In this document: positions 56,850 to 64,000 of the stretch, in pieces
Position numbering within the stretch: position 1 is the first letter of the stretch
How the letters are laid out: each line of letters begins with the position of its first letter
Assembly (NCBI RefSeq): GCF_027000115.1
Contig: NZ_JALTON010000039.1
Span: 1-64,000, forward strand
Direction of reading: 5' to 3'
Origin: Thiohalobacter sp.
Lineage (GTDB): Bacteria > Pseudomonadota > Gammaproteobacteria > Thiohalobacterales > Thiohalobacteraceae
DNA length: 64,000 bases
Translations under genes and position numbers: made by a program
The notes under the pieces: model-generated
Database searches by the model: none
Told to the model about the DNA's origin: nothing
The model's input: the letters and a program-made list of their open reading frames with translations, nothing else

Positions 56850-57784
56850 GGTTCGCCGCCTACCGCCAGGGTCAGCACCTTGCGGACCGCCTCGGGACTG
56901 GGCATCAGGTTCATGAAGCTGTTCTTGCCCATCATCTTGAGATCGGGACGGCTGACTGCCATGCGGAAACGCATGTGCAGGGCCACCACCTTGTCGCCGT
57001 CGACCATGACTTCATAGGGCAGGTAGGGCGTCACCTTCAGTTCCTCGAAGTCCACCACCCCCATGATCCACTGATCGTCGGCATACTTGTCGCCGCCTTC
57101 CGGCATCCGGCGCCGCACGCCGAAGACAGTCTGTTCCGTGCCGGGAATGTCGATACGGTAGATCTTGCTGACACCCACTTCGTTGTTGGCCAGATGCTTC
57201 TCCACCTGGGCCACCGCTTCCCGGTAACTGCCGTACTTGGCCAGTTCATAGGGGTCGTCGAAGTATTCCATGCCGAAGGTATAGTGATACTTCTTGAGCT
57301 TGCGCGCGGTCAGCCCCCGCTTCGAGCCGTAGGTCTCGATGTTGCCCAGGGCCTTGGCCAGCGCGTCCGCAGTGTTCGACAGGTCGCTCTTGAGCCGGTA
57401 GGCCAGCGCCATGTAACGGGGGTTGTAGTAGGCCACCTGGATCTCGTCACCCACCTGCGTGACCGCAGCCCGCTGGGGTGCGGCGAACCCGCCCATCGGC
57501 GAACGGGCGGCGACCTTCTTGAGGGCATCGCTGGTGAAAACGATGATCCGCGCATCGTCGACGTGGGCATTGTCGTCGTAGGGATCGAACTCGGCGACGA
57601 TCTCGAAACCGGCGCCTTCCAGGTTTTCCTTCACTTCCTGGACCTTTTCGTCAAAGTCGGCCGTGCCCCGCCAGGCCAGCACAAAGGGCTTGTAGCGTTC
57701 CGCCGCCTGCACCGCGCCGGCCATGGGCAGCAGCAAGGCCACGGAGGCCAGCATCGCCAGAATCCATTTCAAGGTCTTGTTCAT
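56846..57784 (-). CDS. Secreted protein with DUF302-like domain
   Basis: The 312-residue product has a signal peptide (hydrophobic about 8-22, cleavage near residue 26). The mature N-terminal half (FDEKVQEVKENLEGAGFEIV, IIVFTSDALKKVAARSPMGGF, QVAYYNPRYMALAYRL) follows the DUF302 pattern. The C-terminal half is unrecognised and contains a phenylalanine/tyrosine-rich stretch and an MMGKNSFMNLMPSPEAV tail. The ATG with AGGAGG upstream is preferred over earlier starts. It is periplasmic, with function unknown. Its TAG stop is part of the CTAG at the edge of a foldback element. Confidence 0.78.
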   Translation of the reverse strand: MNKTLKWILAMLASVALLLPMAGAVQAAERYKPFVLAWRGTADFDEKVQEVKENLEGAGFEIVAEFDPYDDNAHVDDARIIVFTSDALKKVAARSPMGGFAAPQRAAVTQVGDEIQVAYYNPRYMALAYRLKSDLSNTADALAKALGNIETYGSKRGLTARKLKKYHYTFGMEYFDDPYELAKYGSYREAVAQVEKHLANNEVGVSKIYRIDIPGTEQTVFGVRRRMPEGGDKYADDQWIMGVVDFEELKVTPYLPYEVMVDGDKVVALHMRFRMAVSRPDLKMMGKNSFMNLMPSPEAVRKVLTLAVGGEP

Positions 57785-57950
57785 TCCAGATTTCCTCCTC
57801 ATCCCAACAGGGCTGTCCGTGATACGTGTCTCGATCGCTTTCGGCATTCCGAAGCAGAATCTGTAGCCTACCGACAGAAAAACGGGGATCACCCGCCAAG
57901 GATGACCCCCGTTCGTTCCATCACTCATGCATGGGTGCGCAACCCTGGCG

Positions 57951-59357
57951 TCAGAACTTCCAGGCGTAGCTCAGCTCCAGTGCATTCTGGTCCATGCCGA
58001 TGGATGCGTCATAGCCGAATCCCGCGAACCCACCAGATGTGGCCGTAAAGGCATGCGACTGATCCTCGCGGAAGGCATGCATGTAGGTCACGCTCAGCTC
58101 GTTGTAGGCACTGGGCGAATAGGTGAAGCCCAGGGTCAGGTGACGCTTGACCACGCCGGGCGCCAGAATGTTGAACAGGTTCTGATCACTGTCAATGGGG
58201 TTGCCGCCGACATTCAGGCCACCGCGAAAGGTCCACTGGTTGTTGTACTGATAGTCGACACCCAGCTTGACCACGGTGATGTCGTCCCAGCCAAAGCCCC
58301 AGCCGTCATTACCTCCAAGCGCACCGGCACCACTATAGTTGGCGCCAGTCCCAAGCACAGAGGCCAACGCACCAAAGAATTGATCCGCGGTCGGACCGTC
58401 ATTGGCGATAGACGCTACGCCGCTGTACAGGATGCGCTGTACATCCAGGGCAACCGTGGTCTTGGGATTGACCTGGATGGCAAGGCCTACGCCAAACTGG
58501 GCGGGAATATCGAAATCACCCTGCTCGGCGAACAACCCCCTGTACTGATCGAACTCTTGCATGTAGATCTTGGAGGAGGCCTGGGCACCTAGGGTAATGT
58601 TGTTGGAGATCTTGCCTGTCCAGCCAACACGGATACCAGCGCCCCAGGCTTCATCGTCGCCCTGATTGGTCACATTGGCGCCGTCGGTGGACAGCCCCTT
58701 GAACAAGCCGAGGCCGTAGGCACGAAACCGCTGATGACCAATCAGCAGCGAGGCGCCGACGGTGTGGTTCTGATTCAACTGCGTAGCCACGGTGGGCGCT
58801 ATGATGACCTGGGCTAGATTGACACCCAGCGTGGAGTACGGCTGGGCATCGGGATCGGCCGCCAGTCCCGCGGCAACAGCAGGCGCGATACCCCCGATCA
58901 TGCCAGCAAAGGCCGGGATCGCGGGCCCCATCGCATTGGTGTAGATGTTGGAATTGTAACGGGTGTTCATGCCCCCGTTGGCTGCAATGCTCAAGCCCAC
59001 GGTCATGTTGCCCATATTGAACGCAAATCCCGCATGTGGAATGGCAAACACCGTGGCAGCACTATCGACCTTGCCCGTGTCGGCGCCCCCCATGCGCGTG
59101 GCGTCAAGGCGCGCATCACGCAGCGGGCTGAACAGCTCCACACCCACGTCCATGCGATTGCCGACCTGGGCAATGCCCGCCGGGTTGATGGCGGATGCCA
59201 TGGCATCCTGGGAGAAAGCAATGCCGGCACCAGCCATCCCCCGGTTCTTGGTGCCATAACCGATCTTGAAGTAGCCGTTGGTGGCGTGGACTGCGGGTGC
59301 AGCAAGCACTGCGGCGACCGCTGCGGCAACCACAGAACCTTTGAAGGTCACGTTCAT
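57951..59357 (-). CDS. FadL-family outer membrane porin A
   Basis: FadL-type barrels let hydrophobic compounds cross the outer membrane. The 468-residue precursor has a signal peptide (cleavage after HA near residue 25). The N-terminal plug region contains GYGTKNRGMAGAGIAFSQDAM and NPAG near residue 58, and it ends in the barrel-typical aromatic residue (LSYAWKF). AGGAGG lies before the ATG. It is divergent from a second FadL gene but only distantly similar to it, so this is not a recent duplication. The transported compound is unknown; long-chain fatty acids and aromatic compounds are family examples. Confidence 0.9.
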   Translation of the reverse strand: MNVTFKGSVVAAAVAAVLAAPAVHATNGYFKIGYGTKNRGMAGAGIAFSQDAMASAINPAGIAQVGNRMDVGVELFSPLRDARLDATRMGGADTGKVDSAATVFAIPHAGFAFNMGNMTVGLSIAANGGMNTRYNSNIYTNAMGPAIPAFAGMIGGIAPAVAAGLAADPDAQPYSTLGVNLAQVIIAPTVATQLNQNHTVGASLLIGHQRFRAYGLGLFKGLSTDGANVTNQGDDEAWGAGIRVGWTGKISNNITLGAQASSKIYMQEFDQYRGLFAEQGDFDIPAQFGVGLAIQVNPKTTVALDVQRILYSGVASIANDGPTADQFFGALASVLGTGANYSGAGALGGNDGWGFGWDDITVVKLGVDYQYNNQWTFRGGLNVGGNPIDSDQNLFNILAPGVVKRHLTLGFTYSPSAYNELSVTYMHAFREDQSHAFTATSGGFAGFGYDASIGMDQNALELSYAWKF

Positions 59358-59446
59358 GGGTGTATCCCTCCTGGCAGAGACCTGTGACAAATTCGTTGTT
59401 TTTACGCGACAACCCGTCGTGGCGCTCGCAACAGCATGGCGACCCC

Positions 59447-59461
59447 TTGACGGATTGTCAA
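59447..59461. promoter_or_regulatory. TTGAC-N5-GTCAA inverted repeat between divergent fadL genes
   Basis: A perfect 5-bp inverted pair with five-base spacing lies in the shared upstream region. It may be an operator for one or both porins, and its right half also gives TTGACA on the minus strand, a possible -35 element for porin A. Confidence 0.35.
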
Positions 59462-59514
59462 ATCCCTGCGAAACAAGCAAACTCTGTGCCGTTTTTTTTG
59501 AACCCGGCCATCCG

Positions 59515-59544
59515 TTGTACCAACACAACAGATCTCGGGATAAA
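59515..59544 (+). promoter_or_regulatory. Promoter candidate for fadL B
   Basis: TTGTAC and GATAAA are 18 bases apart, about 80 bases before the porin B start. Each box matches consensus at four positions, so support is moderate. Confidence 0.4.
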
Positions 59545-59624
59545 GACCGCCACCATCCCATTTTGTGATTCAATTGCGGCTGGCTTCGGCCACAACAACG
59601 CAGTTCAATCGCGAGGAGCATAGA

Positions 59625-60971
59625 ATGCAGCACAGCACCCACTGGAAGATCGCCGCCGTCACTGCCGGCGCATTGACATTGGCGGGGACCGCGCAGGGCG
59701 CAGGATTCGCCATCATCGAACAGGGCGTCAGCGGTCTGGGCAACGCCTACGCGGGCGCCGCCGCCAGTGCCGAGGATGCCACCACGGTATTCTTCAACCC
59801 CGCCGGCATGACCCGACTGTCGGGCGCGCGGCTTACCCTTGCCGGACACATCATCCGTCCCTCGGCGAAGTTCTCCGACAGCGGGACCACCGATGCGCTC
59901 GGCAACCCGATCGCCAGCGGCGGCAACGGCGGCGATGCCGGCGGCGTGGCGCTGGTGCCCAATGCCTACTACACCCGTCCGCTCGACAACGACACGATCC
60001 TGGGCATCGGCATCAACGCTCCCTTCGGACTCACGACCGAGTATGACGATAACTGGGTCGGCCGCTACCAGGCCATCAAGTCCGAACTCAAGACCGTCAA
60101 CATCAATCCGAGTCTGGCCTGGAAGGCCAGCGATCGCTGGTCACTGGGCGCCGGCATCAATATCCAGTATATCGAAGCGGAGCTGAGCAATGCACTGGAC
60201 ACCGGATCGATCTGTTACGGCCTCGCCGGCCCGGCCACCTGTGGGCTGTTCGGCCTCGCGCCCCAGCAGGCCGACGGCAAGGCCACGATCGAAGGCGACG
60301 ACTGGAGCTTCGGTTTCAACCTCGGCGCCCTCTACGAATTCGATGTGGACAGCCGGATCGGTATCGCCTACCGCTCCAGAATCAGCCATACCCTCAAGGG
60401 TAATGCCGACTTCACCATTCCTGCTGCGTTCCAGAACTTTCTCACGGCGGCCAGCAGCACGGCCTTCTCCGACACCGGGGCAAGCGCCAGTGTCTCCCTG
60501 CCCGAGACCCTCTCCGTCAGTGCTTATCACGCGCTCGACGAGCGCTGGGCCATCCTGGCCGACGTGACCTGGACGCGCTGGAGCCGATTCAAGGAACTGC
60601 GGGTCCGCTTCGATTCCGGTCAGCCCGACAGCGTCACCGACGAGCACTGGGAGAATGCCTTGCGTTACTCGCTCGGGATGAACTACCGCTACAATGACCG
60701 GTGGCTGCTGCGGGCCGGCGTGGCCTTCGACGAGGAACCGATCCCCGATGCCGCGCACCGCACGCCGCGCATCCCCGGCAACGACCGCCGCTGGCTTGCG
60801 CTCGGGGCCAGCTACCGCGGCTCGGCCCGCATGAGCTTGGACGTCGGCTATGCCCACCTGTTCGTCAGGGACACGCCGATCGCCCATGCCAGCAGCTCCG
60901 CGGGGAGCATCATCGGCAACTACGACAACAGCGTGGACATCCTCAGCGTCCAGATGAACTGGACATTCTGA
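59625..60971 (+). CDS. FadL-family outer membrane porin B
   Basis: The 448-residue protein has a signal peptide (cleavage after QG or GA near residue 24), the plug with GAGFAIIEQGVSGLGNAYAG, and the NPAGM motif near 62. Its barrel repeats include GINAPFGLTTEYDDNWVGRYQA, a family hallmark, and it ends with an aromatic residue (MNWTF). It matches FadL/TodX more classically than porin A. The start with GAGGAG upstream is chosen. The shared upstream region with porin A suggests joint control. Confidence 0.93.
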   Translation: MQHSTHWKIAAVTAGALTLAGTAQGAGFAIIEQGVSGLGNAYAGAAASAEDATTVFFNPAGMTRLSGARLTLAGHIIRPSAKFSDSGTTDALGNPIASGGNGGDAGGVALVPNAYYTRPLDNDTILGIGINAPFGLTTEYDDNWVGRYQAIKSELKTVNINPSLAWKASDRWSLGAGINIQYIEAELSNALDTGSICYGLAGPATCGLFGLAPQQADGKATIEGDDWSFGFNLGALYEFDVDSRIGIAYRSRISHTLKGNADFTIPAAFQNFLTAASSTAFSDTGASASVSLPETLSVSAYHALDERWAILADVTWTRWSRFKELRVRFDSGQPDSVTDEHWENALRYSLGMNYRYNDRWLLRAGVAFDEEPIPDAAHRTPRIPGNDRRWLALGASYRGSARMSLDVGYAHLFVRDTPIAHASSSAGSIIGNYDNSVDILSVQMNWTF

Positions 60972-60992
60972 CAGTCGTTCCGTCCGCTGCCG

Positions 60993-61015
60993 CCCTGGTG
61001 CAATATGCGGGTTAA
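60993..61015. repeat. Solitary element end with TTAA flank
   Basis: The sequence CCCTGGTGCAATATGCGGG is followed by TTAA. It matches the right end of the 56.6-kb element over the full terminal repeat. No matching left end is seen in the preceding porin gene, so it is a remnant or a captured end. Confidence 0.7.
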
Positions 61016-61037
61016 GGCCCCGGCAGATGCCGGGGCC
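61016..61037 (+). terminator. Terminator of fadL B
   Basis: A strong GC stem of 9-10 bp (GGCCCCGGCA with its complement) is followed by TTGCTGTTTT on the plus strand. It starts directly after the TTAA of the element remnant. Confidence 0.6.
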
Positions 61038-61093
61038 TTGCTGTTTTCGTGCACTCCGTGGCGTTCTGTCTGTCACCACATTGCGCGACACAC

Positions 61094-61125
61094 AAAAAAC
61101 GGCCCGGGTACACCCGGGCCGTTTT
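61094..61125. terminator. Bidirectional terminator between fadL B and tusA
   Basis: A 10-bp perfect stem (ACGGCCCGGG with its complement, 4-base loop) has an A-run on its left and T-run on its right, so it can stop both the plus-strand porin and the minus-strand tusA transcripts. Confidence 0.85.
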
Positions 61126-61175
61126 CTCAAAGGCTGGCGAACGCCCAGCGTCCGCCGATCAGGAATACTCCGTGA

Positions 61176-61406
61176 TCAGGCCTTCTTGATCAGGAAGTGG
61201 AACTTGCCACCCTCTTCCTTGGACTCCAGCAGCGCGTTGCCGGTCTGCTTGGCAAAGGCCTCGAAGTCCTTCACCGAGCCGGGATCGGTCGCGATGATGT
61301 GCAGCACCTTGCCACTGCCCAGACCCGCCAGGGCCTTCTTCGCGCGCAGGATCGGCAGCGGGCAGTTCAGGCCGGATGCGTCCAGTTCTTCGTCCCAATT
61401 CGCCAT
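61176..61406 (-). CDS. tusA: Sulfur carrier protein TusA
   Basis: TusA carries a persulfide on a conserved cysteine and passes it on in tRNA thiolation or, in sulfur oxidisers, to the Dsr or sHdr systems. The 76-residue protein has Cys15 in NCPLPILRAKKAL, the CPxP motif, and a family-typical two-layer fold. It has its own promoter and lies close to a rhodanese gene, a pairing often seen in sulfur-oxidising bacteria, where both take part in cytoplasmic sulfur transfer. The window does not show which pathway it serves. Confidence 0.95.
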   Translation of the reverse strand: MANWDEELDASGLNCPLPILRAKKALAGLGSGKVLHIIATDPGSVKDFEAFAKQTGNALLESKEEGGKFHFLIKKA

Positions 61407-61495
61407 AAGGAGTACTCCTCTGTTTTTCGTTTCGATCGTAAAAACCGGCCAGTGGAAATCGGAATTCGGTTGGCCACCCTTGTGAAAGAAGTGCG

Positions 61496-61524
61496 TTTAT
61501 AAGGGAAGTGCCTCGCAAACGCAA
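61496..61524 (-). promoter_or_regulatory. Sigma-70 promoter of tusA
   Basis: TTGCGT and TATAAA are 17 bases apart on the minus strand, about 90 bases before the tusA start. Confidence 0.6.
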
Positions 61525-61565
61525 GTCCGGGGAATGCCGGCAGAAGTTGCCGCTCCTCGAAGCGC

Positions 61566-61922
61566 TCAGGCGATCGCCGGGTCGGCCGCCGGCGCCACCA
61601 CCGGCAGCCCGGCGCGCGCCCAGTCGATGATTCCACCACGCAGGTTGATGATACGCTCGGGAGCGGCGCCGCGGCTGATCAGATACATGCAGGCCTGGGC
61701 CGAGCGGGCGCCGCTGCGGCAATAGAGCACGGTGGGCCGGTCACTGGCGATCAGATCCTGCTCCCGCAATGGAATCAGGTGCATCGGCAGGGGCTCGCCA
61801 CCGGGAATCATGCCTTGGGCCATTTCCTGGGGCGAGCGGATGTCGAGCAGGCGCAGCCCGTCGGAATCTTCCTCCAATCTGCGTGCCAGGGTGTTTGCGT
61901 CGATCTCCGTCATGCCGAACAT
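61566..61922 (-). CDS. Single-domain rhodanese
   Basis: The 118-residue protein is one rhodanese domain with LLDIRSPQEMAQGMIPG near residues 25-41 and the persulfide-forming Cys68 in LYCRSGARS. It moves sulfane sulfur between donors and acceptors in the cytoplasm, as there is no signal peptide. GAGG eight bases before the ATG decides the start; an ATG three codons downstream is also possible. Its neighbour TusA is a natural partner. Its promoter lies just upstream. Confidence 0.92.
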   Translation of the reverse strand: MFGMTEIDANTLARRLEEDSDGLRLLDIRSPQEMAQGMIPGGEPLPMHLIPLREQDLIASDRPTVLYCRSGARSAQACMYLISRGAAPERIINLRGGIIDWARAGLPVVAPAADPAIA

Positions 61923-61955
61923 GGTCAGGTCCTCGTCCCGGAATATTAGCATTTC

Positions 61956-61985
61956 ATAATATATGAGCACATCGGTCGGTTTCAA
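61956..61985 (-). promoter_or_regulatory. Sigma-70 promoter of the rhodanese gene
   Basis: TTGAAA and TATTAT are 18 bases apart on the minus strand within an A/T-rich stretch, 34 bases before the rhodanese start. Confidence 0.6.
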
Positions 61986-62075
61986 GCGCCCCCACCGGCG
62001 GCGGCGCGGCCGCACGCCTTTGCGGCCGCGGGCTGGCCGCGGAACCGTGCTTGCCGTATGGTGGTCGCAGTAGCC

Positions 62076-63557
62076 ATGACCCACCGCTCCCGAGTTGTGC
62101 CCGCAGCCCTCCGCCGCACCCTCCCCGCCCTGCTGATCGGACTGGCCAGCGCCTGCCCGGTACCGGCCGCAGCCGACCCGCTGGCCCTGCCGGACATGGG
62201 CGACCCCTCCGGTCAGACCCTGTCGCCCGCCACGGAATCCGCGCTGGGCGAGGCCTTCATGCAGCAGCTGCTGGCGACGACCGAGCTGGTGGAGGACCCG
62301 GAACTCGACCGCTACATTGCCGAACTGGGCGCCCGGCTGGTCGCCGCCAGCGACGCGCCGGACCGGGCCTTCCACTTCTTCCTGGTCCGCGACCCCAGCA
62401 TCAATGCGTTCGCGGCCCCCGGCGGCCACATCGGCCTCCATACCGGCCTGTTGCTGGCCGCGCGGAGCGAGAGCGAACTCGCGGCGGTGCTGGCCCACGA
62501 AATCGCCCATGTCACCCAGCGTCATCTGGCCCGGGCCTACGACAGCGCCAGCCGCATGAGCCTGCCCACTGCCGCGGCCATCCTCGCCGCCATCCTCATC
62601 GGCACCCAGAACAGCGAGGCCGGCCAGGCCGCACTCATGACCGTGCAGGCCGGCAACATTCAAAAGCAGATCGATTTCACCCGCGGCAACGAACGCGAGG
62701 CAGACCGCATCGGCATGCAAATGCTGGCCCGCACCGGCTTCGATCCGCTGGGCATGCCCGCCTTCTTCGAACGTCTGCAGGCCCAGACCCGCTATTATGG
62801 TGACCGGATCCCGCCCTTCCTCAGCACCCATCCCGTCACCCGCGACCGCATCGCCGATGCCCAGGCGCGAGCCGACCAGCTCCGCCCTGCGCGGCCGCGT
62901 GACGAACTCGACTTTCACCTGATGCGGATGCGCCTGCGCGTGCTGGAAAGCCGCGACCCGGCCCGGCTGCATGCCGAACTGGCGGCCGGCGAGACCGGAC
63001 TGCCGGAGACCGCCCGAAGCTACGGACTGGCCCTGGCCGAGCTGCGCAACGGCGCCCCCGAGCGCGCGCAGAGTCGACTGGCGGCCCTGCACCGCGCCGA
63101 CCCGGACCGACTCAGCTACCGCCTCGCGCTGGCCAAGGCGCTGGACCGCGCCGGCCGTCGCGACGCCGCGCTGCGCCTGTACCGTGATACCCTCGCGCTC
63201 TACCCGGGAAACCTGATCGTCGCCCGGCAGCTGGCGCGCACATTGCTCGACGGCGGACAGCCCCGTGCCGCCCATGATCTCCTCGACCCGCTCCTGCGCC
63301 AGAATTCCAGCGCGCCCGCATCGGCCTATGCATTGCTCGGCCGCGCCGCCCGCGCCATCGGCCGCAGCGCCGATGCGCACGAGGCCATGGCCGAATACCA
63401 TGCGCGAAAGGGCCAGCTGCACGCCGCCATCGAACAACTGAAGCTGGCCCTGGAGGCAGAAGACGCGGACTTCTACCAGCGCGCACGGCTGGAAGCACGG
63501 CTGGCCGCGCTGGAGCGCCAGGCGCTGGCTCGAAAAAACGCGCTCAAGGGGGAATAA
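62076..63557 (+). CDS. bepA: BepA-type periplasmic M48 metalloprotease with TPR domain
   Basis: BepA is a periplasmic chaperone-protease that assists or degrades outer-membrane proteins such as LptD. The 493-residue protein has a signal peptide (hydrophobic about 15-30), the zinc site HEIAH at 141-145, the third ligand in GNEREADRIGMQML, FLSTHPVTRDRIADA, and a C-terminal TPR domain from about 290. This layout distinguishes it from HtpX. An ATG six codons upstream is an alternative start. It is encoded with BamC in the same window, and both act in outer-membrane assembly. Confidence 0.93.
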   Translation: MTHRSRVVPAALRRTLPALLIGLASACPVPAAADPLALPDMGDPSGQTLSPATESALGEAFMQQLLATTELVEDPELDRYIAELGARLVAASDAPDRAFHFFLVRDPSINAFAAPGGHIGLHTGLLLAARSESELAAVLAHEIAHVTQRHLARAYDSASRMSLPTAAAILAAILIGTQNSEAGQAALMTVQAGNIQKQIDFTRGNEREADRIGMQMLARTGFDPLGMPAFFERLQAQTRYYGDRIPPFLSTHPVTRDRIADAQARADQLRPARPRDELDFHLMRMRLRVLESRDPARLHAELAAGETGLPETARSYGLALAELRNGAPERAQSRLAALHRADPDRLSYRLALAKALDRAGRRDAALRLYRDTLALYPGNLIVARQLARTLLDGGQPRAAHDLLDPLLRQNSSAPASAYALLGRAARAIGRSADAHEAMAEYHARKGQLHAAIEQLKLALEAEDADFYQRARLEARLAALERQALARKNALKGE

Positions 63558-63712
63558 ACGCGCGCATCCTGCCGTCAAACGGCTAGAGTGCATCTGGATC
63601 GGGATGCACGGCATGGGCGTGAAATGCCGGAAGTCCGTCACATTGCACCCCGGAAGGCCAAAGGCCCACAAAGAACCGTACAACCGGTAAAAGGTGTCGA
63701 GGCGTCGCGGCT

Positions 63713-63741
63713 TTGACTCGCGCAGAGAGCGGGACTATATT
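63713..63741 (+). promoter_or_regulatory. Strong sigma-70 promoter of the SoxX-like gene
   Basis: TTGACT and TATATT are separated by exactly 17 bases. The leader of about 110 bases ends with AGGAGG before the ATG. The 150 bases before the promoter hold only a 7-bp hairpin (63588-63609), with no gene or clear operator. Confidence 0.75.
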
Positions 63742-63857
63742 CGATCCACTAATGCCCGGACCATACACAACGCTGACCCGAAACGGGCCGGGGCTCGTTC
63801 CCCGAAGCAGGCGCCCACGGTTCACAATCGCTTTTTCCATCCACTGAGGAGGCACCG

Positions 63858-64000
63858 ATGCGGCTACGTTCAAGCATCATTTCGACTGCAGCTTCCATGG
63901 CCATCGCGCTGGGAAGCCTCGCCCTTGCCCCCGCTTCGAACGCGGTGGCTGCCGAAGCCGGCAACTCCGTGATCGAGCAGGGCAAGGAGATTGCCTTCAA
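63858..64000 (+). CDS. Secreted protein start, SoxX-like (truncated by window end)
   Basis: The first 47 residues are a signal peptide (hydrophobic about 14-24, cleavage after VAA near 32) followed by EAGNSVIEQGKEIAF. This mature start resembles SoxX and related c-type cytochromes, where a similar segment precedes the heme-binding CxxCH. The heme motif itself lies beyond the window, so the call is inference. AGGAGG lies six bases before the ATG. If correct, it would head a sox thiosulfate-oxidation cluster, consistent with TusA and rhodanese nearby. Confidence 0.5.
   Translation, partial: MRLRSSIISTAASMAIALGSLALAPASNAVAAEAGNSVIEQGKEIAF

Overview
The window is GC-rich, densely coded DNA from a gammaproteobacterium. 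The gene content points to a chemolithotrophic sulfur oxidiser of the Chromatiales/Ectothiorhodospiraceae type. Evidence for the class is the ParC/ParE pair, BamC, BepA, PerM, the long single-chain PurL, MsrPQ, and two blocks that keep Escherichia coli gene order (xseB-ispA-dxs with pgpA-thiL-nusB-ribH-ribD-nrdR, and bamC-dapA-gcvR-bcp-perM). Evidence for sulfur metabolism is weaker: TusA, a single-domain rhodanese, and a truncated secreted protein at the right edge whose first residues resemble SoxX. No rRNA, tRNA or CRISPR array was seen.

Layout. 1-5.6 kb: the start of a MbcA/ParS/Xre-type antitoxin, a DUF1015 protein, HtpX, and a two-gene operon of a membrane adenylate cyclase and a TPR lipoprotein. 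5.4-13 kb: topoisomerase IV, parE and parC on the minus strand, separated by a large protein with two PilZ domains, plus a CNP1-like secreted protein. 13.2-15.9 kb: a rubrerythrin / Fe-S oxidoreductase / DUF3501 operon behind a strong promoter with a perfect palindrome at its start. 16-20.3 kb: xseB-ispA-dxs-queD-folE2 on the plus strand (isoprenoid precursors, then pterin and queuosine precursors). 20.3-21 kb: a non-coding repeat island. 21-30.3 kb: a PilZ brake-like protein, an aspartic protease, and the riboflavin/NusB/ThiL/PgpA cluster with nrdR and glyA. 30.5-38 kb: EttA, MsrQ/MsrP and PurL. 38-43 kb: a chemoreceptor, a metallo-beta-lactamase-fold hydrolase, BamC and DapA. 43.2-46.8 kb: a GalT-like HIT protein, GcvR, Bcp and a PIN-PhoH protein on the plus strand. 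46.9-56.3 kb: PerM, a small unknown protein, a LysR regulator, an RND pump with its periplasmic adaptor, and two short chemoreceptors. 56.6-61 kb: a MITE-like element, a DUF302-like secreted protein and two divergent FadL-type porins. 61.1-64 kb: TusA, rhodanese, BepA and the start of the SoxX-like gene.

The most unusual material is non-coding. Two different short foldback elements (about 190 and 260 bp) have inverted repeats beginning CCCG and are flanked by identical 4-bp YTAR sequences (TTAA and CTAG). In both cases one of those 4-bp copies contains the stop codon of the neighbouring gene. This suggests elements that insert at stop codons and leave the protein intact. Other repeats include a 114-bp tandem array between ribE and ribD, six copies of a 26-bp imperfect palindrome arranged as long inverted pairs, and a 33-bp inverted repeat between ettA and msrQ. 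Several coding features also merit attention: the riboflavin enzyme is a RibBX-type protein with a degraded cyclohydrolase II domain, c-di-GMP-binding PilZ proteins occur twice, and the rubrerythrin promoter carries a clear operator candidate.
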